DNA of 64,000 nt from Corinectria fuckeliana (taxonomy: Eukaryota; Ascomycota; Sordariomycetes; Hypocreales; Nectriaceae). The position numbers were made by a program, and so were the translations under genes. Shown in pieces: positions 23,001 to 33,500 of the stretch (position 1 is its first letter; every line of letters starts with the position of its first letter). The notes under the pieces were generated by a model, which saw nothing but the letters and a program-made list of their open reading frames with translations, was not told the DNA's origin and did not search any database. The stretch spans positions 372,001-436,000 of the forward strand of contig WPDH01000018.1 of assembly GCA_019137255.1 (NCBI GenBank), given 5' to 3'.

Positions 23001-23399
23001 CCAAACGGGTTCCAGGTGCTGACGGGTGGCGACGACAACGGGCTTGGAGTCACGTCCTTGTCGTTGCTGTCAGACGAAGAAGGAACTAGGCGTTACACAG
23101 TGTCGAGCCGGAGCATCGTGCGTAAGGCTCACGCGGCAGCTATTAACGGGGTGGCATTGATACAGCGCGGCGACGCGACGCTGGGAGTGAGTGTGAGCAA
23201 CGACCAACGCGTCAAGGTCTGGCGAATTGGTCTGGAAAGGACAGAGCTTGTTGCCGATGAGTACAGCGGCGTAGCGGATGCGGGAGGCGTCGAGGTGATG
23301 GCATGTACTTCGGACGAAGACAATGGGGCCAAACCCGAGAATGGCGATAGGCTGATGGTCATTGTTGGCGGAGTGGGGGTTGAGGTCTGGACAGTTTAG
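20025..23399 (+). CDS. trm734: WDR6/Trm734-like WD40 protein
   Basis: Single exon, 1124 residues, starting at a double ATG (20025 or 20028). The N-terminus has GPVTALAFFRAGSCLLAGED, the opening blade of WDR6-type proteins. Clear WD repeats follow, for example LLASSSDDRTVRIWDV at about residue 240, GRYIATGSEDTTVRIWEYD at about 790, and a final GVSVSNDQRVKVWRI, consistent with several beta-propellers. In yeast the orthologue (Trm734/Rtt10) partners Trm7 to 2'-O-methylate nucleotide 34 of certain tRNAs and is also linked to endosomal recycling. Assignment rests on length, repeat layout and N-terminal signature. A generic WD40 scaffold is the alternative. Confidence 0.85.
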   Translation: MMAQPREACPSPAIPPSSTRAQKLHLERAFSQGPVTALAFFRAGSCLLAGEDTHLAIYDLRRAGHVVRVRVFAAQPVHGICVLHGRVLLWGAAEVAVLAEDAVEELLLRGRGAPVVKRATAPDWIYDAALSPFDAGVAVLATAHNEVIPVRFHAVDGTPVLGAFASPSRPMLYGANLKWVSADCVLVAGGTVFGDILMWKYHLAQGLPEMLSVLAGHEGSIFGVQISDELRCADGSTIRLLASSSDDRTVRIWDVTDRRREEGARTTTPCGELIAPRETGFGSTPGLKDAGTEWPVAVAMGHASRIWGVKFALTPGDEQPAETVAVYSFGEDSTMQRWRLDLEASSSGDSQGLLRRVSGVLKHQETFALHDGKHLWSHALVTLGGQTLIATGGADSKISLMTHPTTTTPSPDSGHQSVQELITVDMQHVLASLPNPRTIGPGREIIGRYDFFSQDEVMATTSLGRLMLGAFDGGLQWREVDLDDATAAGLQACYVLKTIGEGAALLGTTSGNLFHYCGTQGVSLIGTVPGKIVNIVLLTCPGKAQNTSVELLVHLHGASDAQYFSLDWRTGAVLTTTDVRGMDPRFVAMSAAKIKGGLVAIGSRHGWLSVLRRGEGGFRPVLDFATSSRDAITSIVPLPGKDVDGTASPYFLTTSRDSKYRIYEIENSDSDVRLHLRNETAPAFGSIIEGGWFTKDAEPELILHGFKSKRLVVWNETRREELANVECGGSHRTFTLMHDPLDPHRLRFGFTRTSKLFIYSQRASVHRPIKTGTHGREVRALSWNGRYIATGSEDTTVRIWEYDEQRQGQGSGRELRCLASMKLHVTGLQQVHWLGDDYLLSSAGNEEFFVWRVRRLDNTSYGGLGVVCEAVFGDKTKDGDLRIMDFDASKVGLDGSIIVTMVLSNSSLKTYRYTSHGSFQLLAQMSYTGACLTQVRHLGVDENGLSALTASTDGHLTTWEARFDHGKTPSHVLVHVAPVHQNGIKSLDLRATPNGFQVLTGGDDNGLGVTSLSLLSDEEGTRRYTVSSRSIVRKAHAAAINGVALIQRGDATLGVSVSNDQRVKVWRIGLERTELVADEYSGVADAGGVEVMACTSDEDNGAKPENGDRLMVIVGGVGVEVWTV

Positions 23400-24821
23400 C
23401 TGCATGCGGTTCGACTTCCAAGATGATGTAAGACTAAAGACTGAAGTCCCATGGAACAAACAAGCAATGGCAATGAGACATGTGGGAAAAGAGGCTAGAG
23501 GGTATTGATACAAAGTACCTGCGACTAGATACTACTAGTAGTAGTACTTACTACGTACGTCGTAGAGGACAGCAGCTGAGAAAGCCTCGTCAGGTCGCCC
23601 CTGACTAACAAGAGGCGGCTCTCCAAGGTATGGTTGCTTCACTCCCTCGCGGTAACCCCGCTTGTGCTGGGCATCAGTCCGCTTCGCAGCTGGATCTGAG
23701 TGGCCTGAGGGCCTGAGGCTGAGCGTCCAGTTAATATTGATTCGGTAATTAGTGCGCGAGGGTGCATCGTCCCTTGCGTTAGGCTCTTCTCTAACATTTG
23801 CCGACGGCCGTGACGAGCTTCCCGGCTTTGTCGGACGTGCAGAACAGCGGGCCGAACAGGGGGCCGGCATTGAGTTTTTGTCGTCACGGCATGTTTAGTA
23901 TCCTTCTCGTTAGCCCCAAGACGTTGTAACGGCTTGGCGAGGTGGAGGCTGTAGAGAAATGTGCGCAGTGAGCACTATAATCACCATCGTCATCGACGGA
24001 TGCGACATGGGGCAGCTGGTAAATGGAACGAGCGTCTCTCCACATCATCCAGATAGTCATCAGCGGGACCCTAGCCCTAAGGTACTGCAATTACAAGTGA
24101 GAAAGCAAGAGGATCGTAGGGCTGATTTCTGGATGACGCTAGCAGCCGCAAAATGGCTGTTGTGATTGCTGTGAATGCTGATGCGGTATCGTATCCGTAC
24201 CGCGATGCCGCCGATGGCATTGTCGGGCGCCTTTGAAGGTGCGCTAACTCGTAGCAGCGTACCGTCTTGTCGCACCAAGTTCAAGCTATTGGGACCAATG
24301 AGTGGGATTCGGTAATTCCACTGTACCTGCCTAGATTCGTAGCTATTTACTTAGCTGGTTGCAACTCGTTGGACTCCTTGGCATGCCAGGGCAGACAATT
24401 CTGTGCGCAGTGTCAGTCGAGCAAAGACACTATTGCCGCCAAGTGCCAAGTCAGTAGTGCAATAATCAGCCACTTCACTGCATGCGGAAACGAGGCAAGA
24501 CAGACTTCGGCTCGGATTGATTGCACCCCCTTCCTCTTCTCCTTCATGCAGTCGTCCCTGTATATCCCTTTCGGCTTCGGCCGTGGGTCTAGGGCAACAT
24601 GGCGGAGTGATGTGATGACAGATGAGGGAGGGAGGGAGGGAGGGAGGGAGGGAGACAAGCGAACGAGGGTGGGCCCAAGTCCTGGTGGCTGTCAGTGCCA
24701 TCTACTTGGAAGGGGCACCGAAGGTTGAGCAAGGCAAGGGTAACCAGGTACGAGCGGGAAGGTGGAAGGGGGGTGGGGAGGAGAACGGGGTTCAGCGCCC
24801 CGCCAACCTGTCCCTGACATA
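23400..24821. other. Intergenic, 1.4 kb, leading to transposon
   Basis: No gene seen. It contains a (GGGA)7 microsatellite near its right end and ends exactly at the TA flanking the transposon inverted repeat. Confidence 0.5.
24626..24653 (+). repeat. (GGGA)7 microsatellite
   Basis: Seven perfect GGGA units. Four or more G-runs of three make it a potential G-quadruplex. Confidence 0.95.
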
Positions 24822-24863
24822 AGTCAGCCACCCCACTTACGGACCGTGGCCAGAAACGGACCA
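24822..24863 (+). repeat. Left terminal inverted repeat
   Basis: 42 bp beginning AGTCAGCCACCCCACTTAC. It matches the reverse complement of 29864-29905, with the first 19 bases identical and the remaining differences all C/T or G/A. Confidence 0.9.
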
Positions 24864-27800
24864 CACTTTGACCACCTATAACACTATACCCTTCCACATT
24901 AGAATCACGATTTCTCGCGCAATTAAGCAGCTATTATTAATCTAATATGTGTATTAGATTTATAATACCTAAATAAACTAAGAAAAATCTTTAAAAGGCT
25001 TTTAATACTATTAAAAATAGTTAAATAAAGTATAAGACTACTAAGCTTTATAGAATCTTATAGTTAATATTCTAAGTATATATTTAAGGTTATATTATAT
25101 ACTAGTAAGCTTATAAGTTTTATTAGAAGTTATTTTTAGTTTAAGAAAGATATTTATAATAATAGATTATTACTTAATATAACTTAAGCTATTTAGTTAT
25201 ATATTAGTAGCTTAGAGATTTTACTAGTAAAGTTATAATTTATAATAGTTATAAAAATAAAGTTAGTAAGTATTAAGTTAATAGCTTTTTAGCTTATAAT
25301 TTAAAAGTAAAAACTTTAAAAAATAAGAGAATAAATATAGCTTATTAAAAAGGTATTTTAACTAAACTTTTAAAAGTATTTTTTTTCTTTTAATAATACT
25401 TATAATTTAAAAGATTAAGCTAAGATATTAATATAATATAAATAAAGTTAGTATAATAAAAAAGATAAAATTTAATAGCTTAGTCTTAAAAAAGTTATAA
25501 AAAAAAGTTTATAATATTAAGATAGCTTAAATTATACTTTTAAATCTTAATTCTTAAGTATATCTTAATAACTAGCTAAGTTTTAACTTTTTTAGTAATC
25601 TTTAAAAGATTATTAGTCTAATAGTAATATTTTTTAAAGAAATTAAATTTTCTTAACTTTTAGTACTTTATAGTATTATTAAAAAGCTAAACTAGTAATA
25701 AGATTATATTAAAATAGCTTATAAAAGTATTTATTTCTTAAATTAAGCTAAATTATCTTTTAAGCTATAATTACTTATTATTAATAGTTATAAAAGTTAT
25801 ATAATATAAGATTTTATATTTAAATACTTTAATTATAATATTTTTTATTATTTTTTATTTTTTACTTTTTATATATATATTAGCTATTTAATATTACTAT
25901 TTTTAGCCTATTAAAAATATATATTATTAACTTATTATAGTAAAATTAAAGCTTAGTAAAAATACCTTTTTAGTAAAGCTTTTTTTTATTAACTATTATA
26001 AAGCCTAATAATAGTTAATAATTAAAAAGAATATTATCTTAAGCTAAAAAGCTATTAAGCTATAACTAGTTAATATAGTAAAAATCCTACTTAACTTAAT
26101 AGTTATAAAACCTTTTAATTAACCTAATTAACTAAAAATACTATTAAAAATAGTAAAATAATAATCTAAATACTTTTTTTAATATATCTTAATTATTTTT
26201 ATAAATAAAAAATATACTTATAAGTATCTTTTTAATTACTTTAGTAAATAAGATAGTTTAACTAATCTTTAAGAAAGTTAAAACTTAATTAGATTATTAA
26301 GAGATTAAGCTAAAAGTATTAAAAAAAAAGTTTCTTAAAAAATAAAATAAGACTTTAAAACTATAAAAAAAAAAGTTATACTTAATAATAATACTATTTT
26401 TATAACCTTTTATAAATATTTAATAGTTACTCTTATTATACCTTAAATATACTCTTAAAATCTATTTTAACCTAAGTATTTTTCTTTATAAACCTTTTTT
26501 ACTCTCTTTCTACTCTTATATTATTACTATATTATATACTATAAGTAAAATAAGTAAAATAGAAAATATTAAGATTATAAACTATCTTTTTTCTCTTCTT
26601 AAGAAATTTTTTTTACTATAAAACCTACTCTTACTATAAGCTAAGCCTAGTATAAAAACAACTTATAATTAATTTAAAAATCTTATTATTAAGACTAAAT
26701 ATAAACTTAAAGTAATTATCTTAAGAGCTGCTTTTCTCTTTATCTAAGAAATAATAGTAACTTTAGCTAATATTACTATAAGCTATACCTAATATATAAG
26801 TAGTAAGATTTTAATCTTACTATCTCTTATAAAAATAATTATAACTACTATTAAAAAAGTAGTATTAACTACTCTTTAGAAAACACCTATTAAGATTTTA
26901 ACTTAAGCTTAAGTTACTTATAGTAAGAGAATATTTTAGTCTCTAATAGTACTACTATTAAAAGTAATCCTCTCTTATCTTAATAAGAAGATTATTATTA
27001 GGTCACTTAGTATAACTTCTAATATTATATTTTATATACTATTAGATATTATAATAATTATTAATTATACTCTCTTAAGAGATTACCTTTTACTTATAAT
27101 AGCCTTATATTACCTTCTTAGTAAGAATATTATAGTTCTCTTTTATAAACTAATTATAAATCTTCTAAAAGATAATACTTAGATTCTTACTATTTTTAAT
27201 ATATATTAAAGTTTACTAGCTTTAACTAGTATTATAAAATCCTAGGAAAATCCTAGTATATATTAGTATATAATACTATTAGCACTATACTAACACTATA
27301 TAAAAACTTTCTTATATTTCTATTAGCTATTATTAAATCGCTACTAAATACTAGTTTTCTAACTTATACTAACTTTTAAATAAACTCTAAAATATTTACT
27401 ACTAAAACTATAATTATAGTGTAATATTACATCTAAACAGTCTAAAATTTCAGCATAATATTTATTATAACTTTAGCTATAGATTAAGCTATTATACAAC
27501 CTATTTAGACTGCTAAGAGACTAAGAATTTATCTATAAAGAGAGAGTGATTTCCGCTTATATCTAAATATAAAAAAGACACTTAAGCACTTAGATTTTAA
27601 CTAATTATCTTATAAAATATATTAATTTAACCCACTTTTTCTCCTCTACCTAATAAGCTATCTATTAGTTATTAGGACTTACTTTAAAACCTCTTAATCA
27701 CTTAAAACCTCTAAAAGCTTTACAGCTATTTATTTTAAGAAATTTAACTTTCTTATACAGCTTGTAATATTATACTTAACAGTATAAGTATATATTAAGT

Positions 27801-27888
27801 CTTAAGACAGTTTATAATAGTTACTAAAAGAGTCTTAACTAGCTATATAAGAGGTTTACTTAAGAATCTTATAGTAAATATCTAATAA

Positions 27889-28059
27889 TATAAGAGTACA
27901 GCTAAGCAGAGGGCTCGCTAAAAGCTCGCTAAGAGAGCTCTCTTATAACTTATTATATAGCACGATTAAGTAACACAGCTTACTCAAATCGTTTAATCTT
28001 TTTAGCCTTACAGCTAGGACTTTCTATTAAAGGTTAGGCATGCCGCCCTAACTCTTACA
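27889..28059 (+). repeat. Left LTR (171 bp)
   Basis: Aligns without gaps to 28434-28604. I count about twenty differences, all transitions. Ends in ACTCTTACA, the inverse of the inferred start TGTAAGAGT. Confidence 0.9.
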
Positions 28060-28433
28060 ATTATTTAAGTACGTATTAAGTTTAGTACTATGCGGAAGGT
28101 TGTGCGTTTAAGTCTTAGTGCGGGCCTAACTATAGAAAAAAAAGATCCTTATAACTGTGATAAGCGCTAAGCTCACAAGAATAAGCATATATAGTTGCCT
28201 ACTGCGACTAAAGCCTTAGGGGTTAACAGTAGTGGTTATCTTAGGCCTGGGAGCTAGGCCACCCTCTAACATACACGTACAGGTGCGATAAGGTTGCTAT
28301 GTTCCTGACCTTATAGGGGCTGACCCTCTATAATAGTGCAGAAGAGGCTTTCTGCGCTTAGAGCAGAAGAGGCTGTGCTACACCTACTGATAAGCTAGCA
28401 GCCTAGGACATGCTGTTAAGAGGGGGGGATAAT

Positions 28434-28604
28434 TATAAGGGTACAGCTAAGCGGAGGGCTTGCTAAGGGCTTACTAAGAGAGCTCTCTTATAACCTGTTG
28501 TGCAGCACAATTAAGTAACATAGCTTACTCAAATTGTTTAATCTTTTTAGCCTTACAGCTAGGACTTTCTATTAAAGGTTAAGTATGCCACCCTAACTCT
28601 TATA
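28434..28604 (+). repeat. Right LTR (171 bp)
   Basis: Same length as the left LTR and preceded at once by the purine tract. Ends ACTCTTATA, with one terminal C/T change relative to the left copy. Confidence 0.9.
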
Positions 28605-28653
28605 AATAAGTAAATAGTATTAAGATATATATTATAAAACTATTATAAAGCTA

Positions 28654-28655
28654 NN
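28654..28655. other. Two ambiguous bases (NN)
   Basis: The only undetermined bases in the window. They lie in AT-rich sequence between two near-copies of TATAAAGCTA, just outside the nested LTR element. Confidence 0.95.
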
Positions 28656-29863
28656 TATAAAGCTACTATATAGCTAAATCTTATTAGTTACTAGTTATAT
28701 TATTAACTAAACTAATAAATATAAATAAACTTTATAACTAAAGTATAATTATAACTATAAAAGTATATTAGACTAAGCTTTATTTAGAGGAGATTTTAAC
28801 TTAAGTAGTACTTTAAGTGCTTTTACTTTAAATATATTATATAATACTATTAAAAACAAACTAGGTATAACTATTATAAGAGAGCTTATTATATAAGAGA
28901 TATAATATACTTTACTTTTACTAGTAAGATCTCTTTAGTATATTATAACTATAATAACTTATACTTAGTATAGTTTTATATATACTATATAATATAAAAA
29001 AAGTAAAAATAAATAAGAAATACTTATATAAAAAGACTTATATAGTTTAGTATTCTAAGTAAGTAGTATAAATATATAGTATGCTTACTATAAGATATAA
29101 TAGTATTAATACTAGTACTAACTATAGTACTAAACTACCTAGCCTAAAAAGAGCTTAAACAGCTTTTAAAGTAGCTTTAAGTTAGACTAAACCTAAGTCT
29201 AAGCTTAGCTCTTATAGTATTTAAACTAATTAACTAACTAAGAGAGTAAATACTATTAAAAGTTAAAAAAGATATATTAATACTAGTTAGTAATAAGAAT
29301 AATACTTAAGAGAATAAAAAAGACAAGTAGTATAAGTAACTTAGACTTAACTTAAGATTAATTAAATTTTAGTATATAATTTAGGCTAAGCCTTATAAGA
29401 ACTTATTATTATAAGTATATAATTAGCTTTTCTTATAAAGTAGACTTACTTATAACTTATATTACTATATATATATACTAAGCTTAACTTACTTCCCTCT
29501 TAGGTAAGAGTAGTAAGAGGTTTTTTATCTTATAGCTTACTATTAGGGTTTTTTCCTCTTATTATAAATTAGTCTAAGTTACTTAGAAGAAAAACTAAAT
29601 AGCTACTAGCTAAATCAGGTATAAATAAAATAAAAATACTATTTTTATATAAGTTTTAATAATAAAAAAAGCTTATAAGATAATACTTAAGGTTATATAA
29701 TTATATAAGACTATAAAAAAAGTCTAAAAATTAAAACTTAAGAATTTTTATTATTAGTTTTATTTAAACTTTTATTAAATATAATTTTTAGTTATTTAGA
29801 TATTATATTATTATTTAATTAATAAATCTAGTATAAGTATCATCTTAATAGTGTTCTAAAAAT

Positions 29864-29905
29864 TAGTCTGTTTCTAGCCACAGTCTGTAAGTGGGGTGGC
29901 TGACT
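29864..29905 (-). repeat. Right terminal inverted repeat
   Basis: Reverse complement of the left TIR. Where the two differ this copy has A or T, so it is the more RIP-mutated one. Confidence 0.9.
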
Positions 29906-30322
29906 TAGTAGGTAATGCCGCTGGCCGGGCGCTGGGAAGGAGCAACACATACCATACCATGTGGTCCCTGCCTACCTAGGTACGTACGTACCTTAAGAAG
30001 GACTTTCCGTCCCGTCGTTTTCGGTGTTGAAATGCCCTAGCAGTCTTAAGTACTTACCTAGGTAGTCTAGTATCTCTGATAAATACCTTAAGTTGGAAGG
30101 CATCCCCAGCTTGGTGCTCATTCTTTTCTTGCAAGGCTTCAAATCATTCTTCACGGTTTGCGTACTGCTCATCTCTCCTTTGAACAGCAACGAAACACAC
30201 CGCCGCCACCCTTCTTTTCACACGCAATCAACCAAATTCTCCCACTCTGTCCACCTCTCGCCTCTCGTCGTCGTCTTCTTCTCGCTACCTTGTATCGGCC
30301 TACAATCAAGTCAGCCATCAAT
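29906..30322. other. Promoter/leader of the secreted-peptide gene
   Basis: 417 bp between the transposon edge and the ATG at 30323. It includes ACCTAGGTACGTACGT-type palindromes at 29971-29992 and a C/T-rich leader from about 30165. Confidence 0.45.
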
Positions 30323-30576
30323 ATGATCAAGTGGACTATCCTCGTCGCCGCCGGCGCCGCTTCCCTGGTGGCCGCCGCTCCCATCACCCCCAACGGCCCG
30401 TGCCCCGATGTAAGTGCTTGTCTTTGTCTGAACCTCGCGAGGTCCATCCCTGTGTCTGACCCTTCATTCTTCCTAATTAGGCCAAAGTCGATGCCATCTT
30501 GAAGGGCGAGATGGACCCTTCCGAGTGCTGTTCCTACGGGATATGTAAGGGCGATGTCGTCGTCGCAGTTGGCTGA
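30323..30576 (+). CDS. Small secreted cysteine-containing peptide
   Basis: Two exons, 30323-30409 and 30481-30576, giving 60 residues. The first 19-20 residues are a convincing signal peptide (MIKWTILVAAGAASLVAAA). The mature part of about 40 residues has four cysteines: one in GPCPD, a CC pair in SECCSYG, and one in ICKGD. The intron has GTAAGT, a CTAAT branch-like site and TAG, and is phase 0. The leader is C/T-rich and the start context is ATCAATATGA. Secreted, short and cysteine-containing proteins near transposon blocks are often candidate effectors in fungi, but no function can be assigned. A GTAAGG within the second exon could be another donor, which would change the C-terminus. Confidence 0.7.
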
Positions 30577-33500
30577 GATGCCCGACAATGACACCCTACT
30601 GAACCGAATTTTGACGACACTATGTACGACTTTACCACGACCAATAGACACGGACGCAGCGAACAGGATGCGAAACGCAAGTTGCACCATGCGACGACTG
30701 GTAGTCACCATCTACCCACAAACATCCAACTCGGCCATGTGAACCGCGGATCCGCATGTGTATTCGAAACAGACCCGACCTTCAAAACAAGTTGGATCAC
30801 CTTCCTGTTCTGTCATCCTTTCATCTACGAAAGACGTTTTATGGTTTGAGCTCCGAACGTTGGCATCTGTCTGTGGTGGGGCTATTCCTTCTGCGACGCC
30901 CCGGATACGAGGGTCTGAGCAATCTGATGAGCCAACCGCGTTCATCCAACTTGGCGCCGGCCGTACCAGGTTGATTAACCCTCGACATGGAGTGTTTCGG
31001 CAATACGAGTTGTTTCGACTGGCTTGTCGATCGGCGAGGCTTTGATATCCGTGATATCATCTTGCCAGCCTGGACTCTTGGGTTCGCATACCAAGTGCAC
31101 TGCAGGTACGGAGTAGCTTGCAGATCAATTCATCTTTCTTATCAAGCAAATTATATGTGGATACTCGGTTGAAGTTCCCTGTACCATGAAAGCAGACCCC
31201 GCAAAACAGCGAGATGGGGAGAATCCTTACGTTGGAGATGGACCAGATACACATTCAAATTGAGGCAAATTAGAGATGACGAGTGTTCCCGTCCTGTGAA
31301 TGTGTCGTTGCCGCCAAGCAAAGCTCGTCGAACATCAACAATAGCATGGGCTACTTGTTTGACTTCAAGATGGCGCAGGCGCTGACCGACATGCGAACTT
31401 CCTAATCAAAGACTCACGAGAGCCTCTTCTATCTAGGATGGATACATATTACGCGAACAGAATTCTCGATCAAAAGACAAATCAATATCTTGAAAACTTA
31501 GCTTTTGGCAAAACTTGGGGTGACAATGTTGATGTACAGTCTTCATCCACTTCTCTGAGACGGGCACAGCCGTCAGCATTCACCTTGGAACTTGACTTGG
31601 AGATAGGTTCACTCTGATCGATGCCACTGAAAACGTCAAGACATTCACCTCACCTCACTACCTTAGGTTGCTTTTAGAGCTTCCGCAACCGCTAGGAACG
31701 ACCAAACGATCCCCGGGTAAATAGGTACCACGGGCGGCCACGACGGAGCCTACGTATCGTCGCTCAGGAATGTCAACGCAGTTACCCCGCCACGCGGCTG
31801 CAGACTCACTTCCGGTTTGGCAGGCTGGAGACGTCTCTATGTACCGTGCTGGCAACGACTGGAATGGACGCGCACCTGATTACCAGGCATGTCCCACAAG
31901 TGACGTGCTCTTCCCGCTCCGGGGTGCGATCCCGGGATGTATCTAGCAGACCGCGATTCCCCATCTGGATGTCTCACCTTAGTAGTATAGTGCAGGTCTT
32001 GCCTCCTGGGGGCTCGATGCTCGAGGACAAGGCTCAATCGGATTCATTGATACTGTGCTGAGGCTCAAAGGCCTGGAAGGCATTGAGGGAGGTAGTGTGT
32101 CGGAGGCACTCGCGAGAAGGAGCTGAGAGGGCGAGAACCAAGTTTGACCAGCTTACCTTGTGCAAACTCCAAGTCACAGTTGTGCCTTGGACCGGACAAG
32201 TAAGTAGTGTACAGGACTATACAAGAGGGGTTGGGAAGTTGGGCAGTTGCTTCGCCTTGAGCTGCGTCCCTGGTAACCATTCCTTTCTCACGGACTCCGC
32301 AACTGTGTGCATCTTGTCCAACTTGCCTACCTTTTAGCAGCCCCTACCTAGTGTAGGTAAAACGAGGAAGTTTGACAGATGCAACTAGGGGCCCGTCAAG
32401 TACCTGTCTATAGAGTAGGTGTCAGATCACCTTAACAATGTCATCGACTTGAAAGTACCGCGCTCCCGTGATATGTTCGTTGAATCTTGTAGTCGATAGG
32501 CCAAGGGATATCTCACACTCCACGCGCCCCGACCATTCTTCAGATGAACCGAGGAAGGTATCTCATTACCCAAAAAGCGCAGTAAGCTATTTCGGTTGGG
32601 GACTTGCATCTCACCCGTTCAAACCAGAGAGATTTCTGGGTGTTGGGGTCGTAAAGCCAAGCACCTATTCCACGCGGCGAGCTCCGAGACATGTTCTCTG
32701 CGGTGAGCAGTGCAGCTTTTCAGATTGACCGGACCGGTTGCTTCACCTTCCACGGTCGGCTCGGATGCACTCTTGCGTGTATCCACTAGGATTTGTCCGT
32801 TCTTGTTCTCTTTTCTCGTTGTTCGCAAGCCGATGCCTTCCGGTCCATCGGACGTACGTGTCAATAAGCGCTGTGCATGTATGCAAAGCAAAGTCCGCCA
32901 TTGTTGTCGCCCATTGGATGTCAACTGGCGAGGCGTTTGGGAGTCCAATGGGGTATGAGAACAACAAGGGTTCCAATACCGACGTTTACCGAATGCGATC
33001 TTTGGGCCTTGACAGTGATTTTTGCGATCACTCATCTGGGATTCCACTTGAGAAGCCGTGGAATATTTCGGTTTTCTCAGGTCAGAGGACCCTCTCGGTC
33101 TATTTTTGCTCCTTTGGCATGGTCCCGTCCTGAGAGAAGCCTCGAGGCACCATCGCTAAGCATAATAAGGGAAGGGCGCGGCGGATAGAAACGATGGGTC
33201 GAAGTTACCGGTCCAGTTGAACTTGTGGTAATGCTCGGATGGCGGCTCACGCCGTCAACATTGAGTCATGGTCTCAAAGTGAGGGATGTCGTATCTTTGG
33301 AGCAGCCTTTGAACGAACGAACCTCTTATGGAATCGCTCCTGGGGGAAGATTGTAACTTATCATTTGGTGATGTCGACGTGAATAGCCTCGACTGTGAAA
33401 CCCACAACCCGTTGCAGGCGCTCCTATCCCCCACAAGGCTCAGGCGCCACCCATGCAGTTGGATCCGCTATGTCGATATCAAAAGAAAGGCAGTCAGTCG

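Larger units (their letters stand above)
27889..28604 (+). mobile_element. Nested 716-bp LTR mini-retroelement (TRIM-like)
   Basis: Two 171-bp direct repeats flank a 374-bp interior. The whole is bordered by an identical 5-bp duplication, AATAA (27884-27888 and 28605-28609). A purine tract, AAGAGGGGGGGA, lies just upstream of the right repeat, where a polypurine tract belongs. The LTR termini read TATAAG...CTTACA and TATAAG...CTTATA, matching an RIP-altered TG...CA. The interior encodes no protein, so the element must have used enzymes in trans. It is richer in GC than its surroundings, so it probably inserted after the host transposon had decayed, and was then mildly mutated. The orientation assumed is that given by the purine tract. 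Confidence 0.88.
24822..29905. mobile_element. RIP-degraded DNA transposon with TIRs and TA target duplication
   Basis: The 5,084-bp AT-rich block is bounded by 42-bp terminal inverted repeats and flanked by TA on both sides (24820-24821 and 29906-29907). The interior is extremely A/T-rich with no open frame over about 60 codons except near the edges. Base composition changes abruptly at the inverted repeats. The two TIRs differ only by transitions. This is what repeat-induced point mutation leaves in Pezizomycotina transposons. TA duplication and the TIR start AGTCAGCCACCCC fit the Tc1/mariner superfamily, Fot1/pogo-like. At about 4.4 kb without the nested insert it is longer than a standard Fot1, so further nested or composite elements are likely. 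Confidence 0.85.

Noticed and set aside
27889..28604. CRISPR-like or simple direct repeat
   Set aside because: Only two copies, LTR-like termini, a purine tract and a 5-bp target duplication identify an LTR element.
24897..29860. Centromere or mitochondrial DNA insertion as the explanation of the AT block
   Set aside because: The block ends exactly at inverted repeats with a TA duplication and contains transition-only repeat divergence, which fits a RIP-mutated transposon better.
30554..30742. Separate small gene overlapping the secreted-peptide 3' end
   Set aside because: No signal peptide, start context or splice support. It could only matter if the GTAAGG inside the second exon is a real donor.
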